DNA from: Bacteroidota bacterium
GTDB taxonomy: Bacteria > Bacteroidota > Bacteroidia > Flavobacteriales_D > Crocinitomicaceae
Assembly: GCA_016192075.1 (NCBI GenBank)
Contig: JACPUU010000001.1
Coordinates: 310,001-374,000 of the forward strand
Reading direction: 5' to 3'
DNA length: 64,000 nucleotides
Position numbers and translations under genes: made by a program. Shown here piece by piece: positions 41,001 to 49,883 of the stretch (position 1 is its first letter; each line of letters opens with the position of its first letter). The notes below the pieces were generated by a model that was given only the letters and a program-made list of their open reading frames with translations, searched no databases and had not been told where the DNA came from.

Positions 41001-44000
41001 TAATACAGCCACTACAACGTACACGTTTACACCAACTGCAGGTCAGTGTGCAACCACCACCACGTTAACTATTACAGTCAACTCAAACGTGACACCTACT
41101 TTTGCGGCTGTTGCTGCCATTTGTTCAGGCGGAACTTTGTCAGCCTTGCCAACCACATCCACCAATGGAATTACCGGAACGTGGTCGCCCGCATTAAATA
41201 ATACAGCTACCACAACCTACACGTTTACACCAACCGCAGGTCAGTGTGCAACCACCACCACATTAACCATTACGGTTAATCCACTGGACAATGCCTCGTT
41301 CTCATACGCGGCTGGTTCGTATTGTCCGACTGATCCTGATCCTTCACCAACAATTACCGGACTTGCCGGCGGCACATTTACAATCAGCGGAGCTGGAGTT
41401 ATCAATGCATCAACAGGAGTGATTGATCTTTCAGCAAGTGGTACCGGTAGTTTTACTGTTACGTATACCACCAGCGGATCATGTCCTAATTCGGCTACGT
41501 TTGCACTCAGCATTACCAGCGGAGCAGATGCAACTATTACACCGGCGGGCCCTTTCTGTTCAACAGATGCTGCTGTGAATTTAACAGCGGTTGATGCCGG
41601 CGGAACCTGGGCCGGAACCGGTATTACGGATGGTGTTAACGGAACTTTTGATCCGTCTGTTGCAGGAGCATTTACAATTACCTACACCATTGGAGGTGGT
41701 TGCGGCGATGTGGATACTGAAACAATTACCGTAAATGCCGGTGATGATGCTTCGTTCAGTTATGCTTCTGCCAGTTTTTGTCTGACCGATCCGGACCCGG
41801 CACCAACAGTAACCGGCACAGCTGGCGGTACATTTACAATCAGTGCACCGGGTGTCATTAATGCGTCAACAGGACAAATCAACATTGGTTCGAGTGGCGC
41901 CGGAACATTTACGGTGACCTATACAACCGCCGGAACATGTCCTGCATCGTCAACATTTACCGTAACCATTACCAGCGGCGCAAATGCAACCATTACACCG
42001 GCAGGGCCGTTTTGTGCAACCGATGCTGCCGTGAATTTAACGGCTGTTGATCCGGGTGGAACCTGGACCGGAACCGGTATCACCGATGGCGTTAACGGAA
42101 CCTTCGATCCGTCCGTTGCAGGCGCAGGTACATTTACAATTACCTACACCATTTCCGGTGGCTGCGGTGCAACTGATACAGAGTCAATAGTTGTTAATGC
42201 GGCCGATGATGCATCGTTCAATTATACCGCTGCTTTATATTGTACAACAGATCCAAATCCAACACCAACAGTAACCGGAACACCGGGTGGTACATTTACA
42301 ATCAGTGCACCGGGTGTCATTAATGCTTCAACAGGACAAATGAACATTGGTTCAAGCGGTACAGGAACATTCACTGTTACTTATACCACCGCCGGAACTT
42401 GTTCAGCATCATCAACTGCAACGGTAACCATTACCAGCGGCGCAAATGCAACCATTACACCGGCAGGACCATTCTGTGCAGATGCAGCACCGGTAAATTT
42501 AACGGCCGTTGATCCGGGTGGAACCTGGACCGGAACCGGTATCACCGATGGTGTTAACGGAACCTTTGATCCATCTGTTGCCGGTGCGGGCACATTTACC
42601 ATTACCTACACAATAGGAGGTGGCTGCGGTGCAACCGATACCGAAACAATGACTGTAAATGCAGTTGACAATGCTGCTTTCTCCTATGCGGCGGCAACCT
42701 ATTGTGTCAGTGATCCAAATCCAACACCAACCATTACCGGTACGCCAGGCGGCACGTTTACCATCAGTTCACTGGGTGTTATCAATGCATCAACCGGTGT
42801 CATCAATATTGGTTCAAGCGGTGCCGGAACATTTACCGTAACGTATACCACGGGTGGTACTTGTCCGGCAAGTTCAACCTTCAGTGTAACCATTGCCACA
42901 ACAATTAATACTGCGATTACAGCTGCGGGTCCGTTTTGTGAAGATGATCCGTCCGTGACACTGACAGCAGCAACCGCGGGTGGAACGTGGAGTGGCCCGG
43001 GTATTACCAACGCTTCAACCGGTCAGTTTGATCCGGGAGTTGCCGGTGTGGGAACACATACCATTACCTATACCATTGCCGGTGCCTGCGGTGGAAGTTC
43101 AACCACCACCATTGTGGTAAATCCGTTTGAGAGTGCAGTGATCACATATGCCAATACCACGTTCTGTTCAGCCGATACAGATCCGTTCCCGACAATTATG
43201 GGAACCATTGGCGGCACATTTACCATTGACAACGGCGGCAGCATAAACAGTGTCACCGGTATTATTGATCTCAGCGCAAGCGGAACAGGAACATTTACGG
43301 TTAGCTATACCACACCGGGTGTATGTTTTGATGTTTCTACGTTCACCATTACTATTACGCAAACAGTAGCAGCAGCTATTGTTGAAGAAGGCCCATTCTG
43401 TCTTGGAGCAGGGGATGTTGCATTGATTGGTTCTCCGGGTGGCGGAACCTGGCAGGGGAATGGAATCTGGGATTTACCAAATGGAATTTTTAATCCGGAT
43501 TCAGCCGGCGCCGGTATTCATGAAATCATTTATACACTGGGCGGAACCTGCGGTGACGATGACACCATTTACATTGAAGTAAGTGGTCCGCCAACAGCAT
43601 GGGTGAGTTCAGATACAACCATTTTTATCGGGGATGAAGCATTGCTTTCAGCCGGTGGCGGAACATCGTATTTCTGGTATCCTGATCAGGATATTACCTG
43701 CACCAGCTGTCAGTATCCTGAAGTAAATCCGCTTGAAACAACAACGTATTGTGCAGTTGTCTCTAATTCCATTGGTTGTGCAGATACGGCTTGTGTGGAA
43801 GTAACCGTTGACCGTGATTGTGGTGACGTATTTATTCCAAATGCCTTTTCACCGGATGACATAGGCCAGAACAACATGGAATGTGTTTACGGAAGATGCA
43901 TTTCAGGCATGGTGTTTACCATTTATGACCGCTGGGGAGAAAAAGTATTTGTGACCGAAAATCAGGACATCTGCTGGGATGGCATGTATAAAGGAAAACC

Positions 44001-44094
44001 ACTGAATTCAGGGGTGTATGTCTACATTTTTGAAGGCACTTTGCTGACAGGTGAAAAGGTGGAGAAGAAAGGAAATATTACACTGGTTCGTTAA
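38053..44094 (+). CDS. SprB-like repeat adhesin with T9SS type B sorting domain
   Basis: A 2,013-residue secreted protein. Signal peptide (LRFITIISLSLFSFFAFN), then a DUF7948-like region (FIPNKGQFDLP ... LDISGVEFACDATN), a beta-propeller-like stretch (DDAGNSYVTN ... DDCGNIYVGS), three tandem 66-residue modules (TPTFAAVAPICSGG...), and alternating A/B modules (ATITPAGPFC... and ASFSYAA...CPTDPDP...) that repeat every ~153 residues. It ends with a type B sorting domain (VFIPNAFSPDD ... YDRWGEKVF ... CWDGMYKGKPLNSGVYVY). I chose ATG 38053 at the signal peptide. The PorP/SprF gene 16 bases on is the usual partner for SprB-type adhesins, which may support gliding or attachment. Confidence 0.9.
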   Translation: MRTVLRFITIISLSLFSFFAFNQAPAGWQAEYSKTKAFIPNKGQFDLPASYLDISGVEFACDATNLNYFFTKSGLTIELSSKHKVVKSEEEKAARAERKSQPFNTLKEWQDFENDGNRIDYERDVLTAEWIGANPDVELIAENANTAYHNYSYYDENRNVLSVDHVPAYTKLTYKNLYANIDVVYEFHPDGGIKYSVIVHPGGDLSQVHLKYSKTSSLHADGTIHTLTRYGDIIDHAPVTFYDGNSGSVIESSYTISDNVISFQVSDYDDSKTLVIDPWTQTPTFPSNWDCVWECEQDGAGNVYIIGGVTPLQLIKYNSAGVQQWTYNTPYDTTMWLGTFATDDAGNSYVTNGSNAMIQKISTAGALVWDNSSPGGLFGSTEFWNIEFNCDQTMLVIGGTGGVLPPLPYIYNINMATGNVINSVQVCGSTISGIPPNTQEVRSIIGTTNEKYYFLTQDTIGYVDQGLVTCPGQSTPFHVNNGIDMGYKCENWRYNNTGVEALAYYNGFVYVNRGSQVQKRDFNTAAVVATATIPGGVFSSVFLGGNNLENSGIDVDDCGNIYVGSKNQVVKYDANLVQLATYATTFNVYDVHVNTGGEIIAGGSTGDSGSGSRTGKIQSINAGACTPISMTCCNPYVCPAGPLCTSDAPVTLTPDTPGGTWSGPAGLNTSTGVFSPSVSGAGTFTITYTLLCGSYSFTITVNPCSALTICEETNGSITVTGGSGPYTWANWQTTTVSSSDCVACGGSVIFGFCTVSLPCTLTTTGYVNFATGTNATPPGGATQVQITDGTGTTLVFDPSTVSPCSTTCDPTITPAGPFCVTAAAVNLVAAETGGTWSGTGITNASLGTFNPATAGAGTFTITYTGTCGLTDTETITVNAATTPTFAAVAPICSGGSLSALPTTSTNGITGTWSPALNNTATTTYTFTPTAGQCATTATLTITVNSNVTPTFAAVAPICSGGTLSALPTTSTNGITGTWSPALNNTATTTYTFTPTAGQCATTTTLTITVNSNVTPTFAAVAAICSGGTLSALPTTSTNGITGTWSPALNNTATTTYTFTPTAGQCATTTTLTITVNPLDNASFSYAAGSYCPTDPDPSPTITGLAGGTFTISGAGVINASTGVIDLSASGTGSFTVTYTTSGSCPNSATFALSITSGADATITPAGPFCSTDAAVNLTAVDAGGTWAGTGITDGVNGTFDPSVAGAFTITYTIGGGCGDVDTETITVNAGDDASFSYASASFCLTDPDPAPTVTGTAGGTFTISAPGVINASTGQINIGSSGAGTFTVTYTTAGTCPASSTFTVTITSGANATITPAGPFCATDAAVNLTAVDPGGTWTGTGITDGVNGTFDPSVAGAGTFTITYTISGGCGATDTESIVVNAADDASFNYTAALYCTTDPNPTPTVTGTPGGTFTISAPGVINASTGQMNIGSSGTGTFTVTYTTAGTCSASSTATVTITSGANATITPAGPFCADAAPVNLTAVDPGGTWTGTGITDGVNGTFDPSVAGAGTFTITYTIGGGCGATDTETMTVNAVDNAAFSYAAATYCVSDPNPTPTITGTPGGTFTISSLGVINASTGVINIGSSGAGTFTVTYTTGGTCPASSTFSVTIATTINTAITAAGPFCEDDPSVTLTAATAGGTWSGPGITNASTGQFDPGVAGVGTHTITYTIAGACGGSSTTTIVVNPFESAVITYANTTFCSADTDPFPTIMGTIGGTFTIDNGGSINSVTGIIDLSASGTGTFTVSYTTPGVCFDVSTFTITITQTVAAAIVEEGPFCLGAGDVALIGSPGGGTWQGNGIWDLPNGIFNPDSAGAGIHEIIYTLGGTCGDDDTIYIEVSGPPTAWVSSDTTIFIGDEALLSAGGGTSYFWYPDQDITCTSCQYPEVNPLETTTYCAVVSNSIGCADTACVEVTVDRDCGDVFIPNAFSPDDIGQNNMECVYGRCISGMVFTIYDRWGEKVFVTENQDICWDGMYKGKPLNSGVYVYIFEGTLLTGEKVEKKGNITLVR
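40696..41289 (+). repeat. Three tandem 198-bp units inside the adhesin gene
   Basis: Units begin at 40696, 40894 and 41092, each 198 bases (66 residues), with near-identical sequence (TCAGGCGG, ACTTTGTCAGC, GGAATTACCGG in each). The third unit differs slightly at its start. Confidence 0.9.
41284..43600 (+). repeat. Alternating A/B superrepeats of about 456-462 bp in the adhesin gene
   Basis: The boundary motif ACCAGCGG recurs at 41515, 41971 and 42433, giving spacings of 456 and 462 bases; one unit lacks two residues. Five A and five B modules can be counted, the outermost ones more divergent. Confidence 0.85.
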
Positions 44095-44110
44095 TCTAAA
44101 AGCAGAAAAG

Positions 44111-45160
44111 ATGAAAAAAGTGATTTGGAATTTAGGACTGACAACAGGGATTTTTTGTGCATTGACAAAAGGCTTTGCACAGGATATCCACTTCTCACAA
44201 TTTGACATGGCACCGCTGCAGCAGAATCCGGCAATGGCCGGTGCACTTTATGGGGTTGAAGCAAATATCAATTACAAAGATCAATGGAGAACCATTGGAT
44301 CACCTTATAAAACCTTTGCGGTAGGGTACGACATGCGCCTCACCAAAAAAAGAATTCAGAAAGGATACATGGCCATGGGGGCACATTTGTTCAGTGATAA
44401 AGCGGGTGATTCAAACATGGGAACAACTCAGGGAAATTTGTCCATTGCATACCATGTAAAACTGGATGAATATAATTTTTTGGGAGCAGCCATTCAACCC
44501 GGATTTTTTCAACGATCCATTGATTTTACCGGCTTGCAGTGGGGCAGCCAGTTTGACGGCATGCACTATGATTACAGCATGCCAACCGGCGAAATGCAGG
44601 GCAGTCAATCGTTCACCAAATATGATTTGGGCGCAGGTATTCTTTGGTCACACAACAACACCGACGGAGATATTCATGTAACCGATAACCACGATTTGAA
44701 TGCGCATGCAGGTATTGCCCTGTATCACATTACAACACCTAAATATTCATTTCTCAACACCGGGGAACAATTGTACATGAAACTGGTTATACACGGTGGT
44801 TTAACAAAAAGTCTCGGTGATTCCAAAGTGGCGATTAACCCGAGCTTTTTTTACAACCGCCAGGGACCAACACAAGAGCTTTATTTTGGAGCCCTGTTTC
44901 GTTTTCTGCTAACGCAGGATTCTAAATTTACCGGTTTTAAAAGTGCTTCTGCTTTTTACCTGGGTGGTTATTACCGCACACGTGATGCTATTACATTGCG
45001 CATGCTGTATGAGTATGCCGGCTGGGGATTTGGAATAAGTTATGACATCAACACATCCAGCCTGAAGCAGGCAACCAATACACGCGGTGGGCTGGAACTT
45101 TCATTGCGCCTGGTGACATCACTTTCAAATCAGTTGGGCAGTAATCACTCGCGGTATTAA
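44111..45160 (+). CDS. PorP/SprF family T9SS membrane protein
   Basis: A 349-residue outer-membrane protein with signal peptide (NLGLTTGIFCALTKGFAQ) and the family opening DIHFSQFDMAPLQQNPAMAG, followed by beta strands such as YKDQWRTIG and LGAAIQPGFFQRSI. SprF-type proteins help a specific T9SS type B adhesin assemble at the surface, usually the one encoded next door, here the repeat adhesin. I chose ATG 44111, 16 bases after that gene. Confidence 0.92.
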   Translation: MKKVIWNLGLTTGIFCALTKGFAQDIHFSQFDMAPLQQNPAMAGALYGVEANINYKDQWRTIGSPYKTFAVGYDMRLTKKRIQKGYMAMGAHLFSDKAGDSNMGTTQGNLSIAYHVKLDEYNFLGAAIQPGFFQRSIDFTGLQWGSQFDGMHYDYSMPTGEMQGSQSFTKYDLGAGILWSHNNTDGDIHVTDNHDLNAHAGIALYHITTPKYSFLNTGEQLYMKLVIHGGLTKSLGDSKVAINPSFFYNRQGPTQELYFGALFRFLLTQDSKFTGFKSASAFYLGGYYRTRDAITLRMLYEYAGWGFGISYDINTSSLKQATNTRGGLELSLRLVTSLSNQLGSNHSRY

Positions 45161-45181
45161 TAGTACCGCTGTGCAGTTGTT

Positions 45182-48100
45182 TTAATTGATCCGGAACAAC
45201 TGAACGTTACCGTTGTTATTACCCACCAGCACACCGGTTTTTCCGTCTGAACCCAGTTTTATTTCAGCCATGCATTTGGCGTCTCCCGGGGTAAAAAAGC
45301 CGCTGCTGGAATGGTGGGCGGATTGAAAAGTACCGTCCTGGTTTTGAAGCAGTGTCAATCCGCATCCTGCATCGTATCGTGTGGTTTCTACCTCGGTTCC
45401 AAACCGGTTTCCAACTGCCAGAATATCGGGTTTACCATCTTTGTTAATGTCTTTTACAAGAAATTCATTAATGTATGAAAGCTGCGCTTCGTTGCAAAAT
45501 GGTTTGAAACTGAAAACCCCTTTTCCGTTGTTGTAAAGAATTCCGCTTCTGAATTCCGTTGCCCTGTAATGAAGGGCTGAATCCAGTTTTTCTTTGGAAT
45601 AAATCTGGTATAAATCGGCGGTAGCAAACGATAAATAGGTCGGAAATTTTTGTGCCAGAAAAGGCATCTGACCGGTTGAACATTCTTTACCTCTTACCGG
45701 CAGCAGGTGTTCATCTTTGGTGTGTGCCAGTACAATATCCAGTGTTCCGTTATTGTCAAAATCATTGGCGTAAACATCAAGGGGTTTTTCGTTGGAAGGT
45801 TTAAACTTGTTGTTCATGCCGGCATTGCCCAAAAGCAAATCCATGTCTCCGTCCAGGTCAATGTCAGATGCGGTAACGCACGACCACCAGCCGGGTATGT
45901 TCAGGGCATTGGTTTGCCGCGTATATTTTCCGCCATCACGAATAAAAATGGTCACATCCATCCATTCACCAACAACTACCAGGTCGTTGTCTTTGTCACC
46001 ATCTACATCTGTAAATTCAGCATCATTGACCATACCCAGGTATTTTAATTCCGGTGCAATTTTGTCAGTGATGTCATAGAAAAATCCTTTTTCATTTAAA
46101 AGCAACGTAGTGATTCCGGGATACGGATATTTTTTTGGAGACGCTTTTCCGCAAATCAGAAAATCCTGGTCACCATCTCTGTCAATGTCTTCGCCAATAA
46201 TTTTGCCCGAATTGTAAAGTTCTTTGGGCAGCGCATTTTTGACATAACCAAACATGCCCTGGCCGTTGCCGATGTACAACCGGTTGAGGTAATTACTGTC
46301 TCCCTGTTCGTATTCATAACCACCGGATGTAATGATGAGATCTTTATAACGGTCAGCATTCACATCAAATAAAATCAATCCGCCGTCTTCACTTCCCTGG
46401 TGATTGTAGAACGATGGAGAAACAATTTGTTTGAATGTTCCATCGGCCTGTTGTATAAAAACCTGTGGAATTTTGCCAACGGCTGATGAGAGGATAAAAT
46501 CATCCAATCCGTCATTGGTAATATCAGCCACGGCAATCTGCGGCCCGGCATCACTCATGCGGTGAGGTAATAAAGTTTCTGTCTGGAAATCGTCGTAGTC
46601 ATTGTCCATATACGAGGCATCAATACAGGCAGAAGTTGAAATGTCTTCAATGCTCCACAGCGCAATTAATCCAGGATGCCCGGATGGTTGCCAGGTTTTG
46701 GTTTTAAGGTCTTTTTCTGAAAGGTGTATGACAGAATTGGGCACAATTTTTTCAGCCAGGTAGTAACGTTCATCCTTTAATTCAATTCGAATGAAATTGG
46801 CAGTGTCTTTTTTTTCCCAATAGAAGAAACTGTTTTTCTCCATGCTGGACTGGTATCCCCTGACAAAATTGGCTTCTTTGATTTGCAGGGTGTTTTGTGT
46901 TCGCAGGTACAGCGTTGCACCTATGAGATCTTTGTCCGGAATTTCAGACAAATCAATCTTCAGATAATGATTGCCATTGCTGGTCGTGTTCTGATATAGA
47001 GAAGCCGGCGCATCCACATTGTTCAGAACCAGGTCAAGGTCGCCGTCATTGTCTAAATCAGCATAAGCGGCGCCGTTTGAATTCAATTTTTCATCAATGC
47101 CCCAGTCGGCCCGTTTATCTTCAAATTTTAAATCGCGTGAATTACGGAAAAAGAAATTTTCAATTTTTACAGAAGGAATCATGTCCAATAATTCCATCAC
47201 CGTCAGTTTTGATTTTTTCGCCAGTTCAGCGTTGATCATGTTCTGGATATCGTTGTTTTTGGTATCGCGCTTATAGCCGTTTGTAATGAACAAATCCTGC
47301 CAGCCATCCATGTCAATGTCCATAAAAAGCGGTGCCCAGCTCCAGTCTGTTTTGGCAATACCGCTGAATTGTGCAATTTCCTGGAAAACCCCTTTGCCCG
47401 TATTCAGGTGCAGCATGTTGTGCATGTATTGATAGCCCCAGCCCAGTTTTACCCGTGCCCGGAATTTGGCCGGTGTCATGGATGCCATGTTCATTTTGGA
47501 ACGTTCGTGCGTGTCAAAAGCCATGTCAACGCTTATGTAATCCATGAGTCCGTCATTATTAAAATCGGCTACATCGTTTCCCATGGAATAATTAGACGTG
47601 TGTTTGAAATAAGTCAGGTTTTCGTCTTTAAAGGTTCCGTTCTGCTGGTTGACAAAAACGTGGTCAGGTTCGTCAAAATCATTGCAGACTAGTATGTCCG
47701 GATACCGGTCATTATTAATATCTGTAATGGCCAGCCCCAGCCCGTAACCAAATTCAAAAATGCCCGCTTTTTTAGTGACATCAACATACTTTCCATTGAC
47801 ATTTTCAAGCAGCACATCACTTTCTACCTCACCGTTCAGAATGGTTTTTACATAGGTTGCAAAATCGGTTTTATGCATGAATTTTCCGGGGTGTCCCATA
47901 ATGTATAAGTCCAGGTCACCGTCCAGGTCAAAATCAAGCGGTGCAGCCTGGGTGTGGTGTCCCGCCAGGTCTAATCCATACACTGCGGCCTCTTCTTTGA
48001 ATTTCCCGTTTTTCTGGTTGACGTAAAGTACGTTTTTTAGTTTTTCAGTATCCTGGTACCAGCCTGAGCGGCAAACATAAATATCATCGTAACCATCACC

Positions 48101-48448
48101 GTTGATATCAAAAATACAGACGCCGGTACTCCAGCCGTTTTTGGTAATACCTGCTTTCAGGGTAACATCTTCAAACTGAAAATTGCCTTTGTTGAGGTAA
48201 AGTTTATCGTCTACAAAATTTCCGGTAAAAAACAGGTCCTGCAAACCATCGTTGTTAAAATCACCAATGCCAACACCGCCGCCGTTGTAGAGGTAATCAT
48301 ACATGGTAATGTTCACAGCGTCTGTTTCAGTTATGTCATTGCTGAAATGAACGCCTGACTGCTCCGGAAAAATTTTTGTAAAACCTGTTTTTTGTGCCAT
48401 GACAGCGACAAAACAAAAAAATCCTGCAAAGGTGCTGATGAATTTCAT
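45182..48448 (-). CDS. FG-GAP/VCBS repeat protein with UnbV-like segment
   Basis: A 1,088-residue exported protein; signal peptide ISTFAGFFCFVAVMAQ. It holds many FG-GAP/VCBS-type repeats with the calcium-binding pattern DINGDGYDDIYV, DLDGDLDLYIMG, DINNDRYPDILV, which likely form beta propellers. In the middle (residues ~490-600) lies an ASPIC/UnbV-like stretch (LKIDLSEIPDKDLIGATLYL ... RGYQSSMEKNSFFYW). No sorting domain is obvious at its C-terminus (GVLVGNNNGNVQLFRI). Function unknown; I chose ATG at 48448 at the signal peptide instead of an upstream start. Confidence 0.85.
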   Translation of the reverse strand: MKFISTFAGFFCFVAVMAQKTGFTKIFPEQSGVHFSNDITETDAVNITMYDYLYNGGGVGIGDFNNDGLQDLFFTGNFVDDKLYLNKGNFQFEDVTLKAGITKNGWSTGVCIFDINGDGYDDIYVCRSGWYQDTEKLKNVLYVNQKNGKFKEEAAVYGLDLAGHHTQAAPLDFDLDGDLDLYIMGHPGKFMHKTDFATYVKTILNGEVESDVLLENVNGKYVDVTKKAGIFEFGYGLGLAITDINNDRYPDILVCNDFDEPDHVFVNQQNGTFKDENLTYFKHTSNYSMGNDVADFNNDGLMDYISVDMAFDTHERSKMNMASMTPAKFRARVKLGWGYQYMHNMLHLNTGKGVFQEIAQFSGIAKTDWSWAPLFMDIDMDGWQDLFITNGYKRDTKNNDIQNMINAELAKKSKLTVMELLDMIPSVKIENFFFRNSRDLKFEDKRADWGIDEKLNSNGAAYADLDNDGDLDLVLNNVDAPASLYQNTTSNGNHYLKIDLSEIPDKDLIGATLYLRTQNTLQIKEANFVRGYQSSMEKNSFFYWEKKDTANFIRIELKDERYYLAEKIVPNSVIHLSEKDLKTKTWQPSGHPGLIALWSIEDISTSACIDASYMDNDYDDFQTETLLPHRMSDAGPQIAVADITNDGLDDFILSSAVGKIPQVFIQQADGTFKQIVSPSFYNHQGSEDGGLILFDVNADRYKDLIITSGGYEYEQGDSNYLNRLYIGNGQGMFGYVKNALPKELYNSGKIIGEDIDRDGDQDFLICGKASPKKYPYPGITTLLLNEKGFFYDITDKIAPELKYLGMVNDAEFTDVDGDKDNDLVVVGEWMDVTIFIRDGGKYTRQTNALNIPGWWSCVTASDIDLDGDMDLLLGNAGMNNKFKPSNEKPLDVYANDFDNNGTLDIVLAHTKDEHLLPVRGKECSTGQMPFLAQKFPTYLSFATADLYQIYSKEKLDSALHYRATEFRSGILYNNGKGVFSFKPFCNEAQLSYINEFLVKDINKDGKPDILAVGNRFGTEVETTRYDAGCGLTLLQNQDGTFQSAHHSSSGFFTPGDAKCMAEIKLGSDGKTGVLVGNNNGNVQLFRIN

Positions 48449-48618
48449 GAGGTGGTGATTGGAGTATGTGAAGATAGTAAAAATACCGCATTCATGCCTG
48501 CGCAAAGCTTTCACCAGAACCGCAGCGTGGCCTCATTCTTCCTTTTCGGCAGAAAACAAAAGAAGCCTGTCTGCAGATACAAGCTGACGGGGATGAGACC
48601 GGGTAGGAGGAACTTTAT

Positions 48619-48626
48619 TACCTTTG
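48619..48626 (+). promoter_or_regulatory. Candidate -7 promoter element of pabB, nearly leaderless
   Basis: TACCTTTG is a perfect consensus, and the ATG starts only seven bases after it, so transcription would begin at or next to the start codon. No -33 element is visible. Confidence 0.5.
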
Positions 48627-48632
48627 CTTTCA

Positions 48633-49883
48633 ATGAAAAGCTTCAAACAATTTCATCTCCACAAATCATGGGATCAGCTGGTTCGCCAGGTTGAGCCTGA
48701 TCCCTGTATTTTACTGAAAGGTGAGGCAAATCATTTTATCCTGGGGTGGGATATTGAGGCTGATCTGACATTTCAAAAAGACCAGTTTGATTTTGATTCA
48801 CTGCAGGCTTTTCTCGATCGTTTTTCAGGCCGGTATATTTTTGGATATTTGGCATACGACATCAAAAACAGTATTGAGCAGCGGCTGCATAGTTCAAATA
48901 CAAGCCGCGTCAATTTTCCCGAGGCCCGTTTTTTTGTAACCCGGCATGTGATTGAAAACAAAGAAGGGCAGTGTCATTATTTTGGTGAATCGGATACTGC
49001 GTCGGTAAGGGCTTTTTTTGAGCAGGAAAAAAAACAGGATGTTAAAACCTATCCGGGTGTTGAGTTGCTTGCCGCAACCGGCCGCGCCGACTACCTGAAC
49101 AACGTTCGTGAAATCCAGAAAGAAATTCAGTTCGGAAACAGTTATGAAATGAATTACTGCGTTGAATTTTTTGCTGAAAATGCCGTGATTGATCCTTTTG
49201 AAACCTTTGTAAAACTCAACGCACTTTCAGATGCGCCGTTTTCAGTTTACCTGAATACAGCCCCGCATTTTGTGATGAGCGCTTCACCTGAGCGGTATTT
49301 GAAGAAAACGGGAGACCGTTTGATTTCACAACCCATTAAAGGTACTGCCCGCCGTGAAAAATCAGAAGCCGGTGATGAAGCGATTAAAAAACAGCTGCAG
49401 CAGGATCCCAAAGAGCGGTCAGAAAATATTATGATTGTGGACCTGGTGCGGAATGATCTTTCAAAAGTGGCCGAAAAAAATTCAGTAAAAGTAGATGAGC
49501 TTTGCGGCGTTTATTCGTTCAAAACGGTGCATCAACTGATCTCAACCGTATCTTGTAATCTCAGGACGGGTGTACGTTTTACCGATGTGATTAAAGCTAC
49601 ATTCCCAATGGGGTCCATGACCGGGGCACCTAAAATTTCTGCCATGCAGCTTGCAGAGCGCACTGAAAATTTCCGCCGCGGATTGTACAGCGGAACAATC
49701 GGATACATTCACCCGTCCGGCGATTTTGATTTTAACGTTGTGATAAGATCGATTTTATACAATAACAGCGCAAAGGTTGTATCTTGCAGCGTGGGCGGAG
49801 CCATTACCATCAATGCCCAACCTGAAAAAGAGTACGAAGAATGTCTGCTGAAATTACAAGCACTTCAAAAAGCCCTATGCTGA
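48633..49883 (+). CDS. pabB: Aminodeoxychorismate synthase component I (chorismate-binding)
   Basis: A 416-residue chorismate-utilising enzyme. It makes 4-amino-4-deoxychorismate for folate synthesis; folE nearby is another folate gene. The chorismate-binding core is intact: SASPERYLKK near residue 210, SQPIKGTARREK near 230, the ERSENIMIVDLVRNDLSKVA block near 260, and the MGSMTGAPKISAM...RRGLYSGTIGYI end. PIKGT with its Lys fits PabB. I chose ATG 48633; the frame extends to a TTG inside the promoter. No glutaminase partner is adjacent. It overlaps tilS by seven bases. Confidence 0.88.
   Translation: MKSFKQFHLHKSWDQLVRQVEPDPCILLKGEANHFILGWDIEADLTFQKDQFDFDSLQAFLDRFSGRYIFGYLAYDIKNSIEQRLHSSNTSRVNFPEARFFVTRHVIENKEGQCHYFGESDTASVRAFFEQEKKQDVKTYPGVELLAATGRADYLNNVREIQKEIQFGNSYEMNYCVEFFAENAVIDPFETFVKLNALSDAPFSVYLNTAPHFVMSASPERYLKKTGDRLISQPIKGTARREKSEAGDEAIKKQLQQDPKERSENIMIVDLVRNDLSKVAEKNSVKVDELCGVYSFKTVHQLISTVSCNLRTGVRFTDVIKATFPMGSMTGAPKISAMQLAERTENFRRGLYSGTIGYIHPSGDFDFNVVIRSILYNNSAKVVSCSVGGAITINAQPEKEYEECLLKLQALQKALC

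Noticed and set aside
40696-43600. Regular repeats resembling a CRISPR array
   Set aside because: The repeats are 198 bases or ~456-462 bases, stay in one open frame and encode protein modules. No 25-40-base repeats with variable spacers and no cas genes are present.
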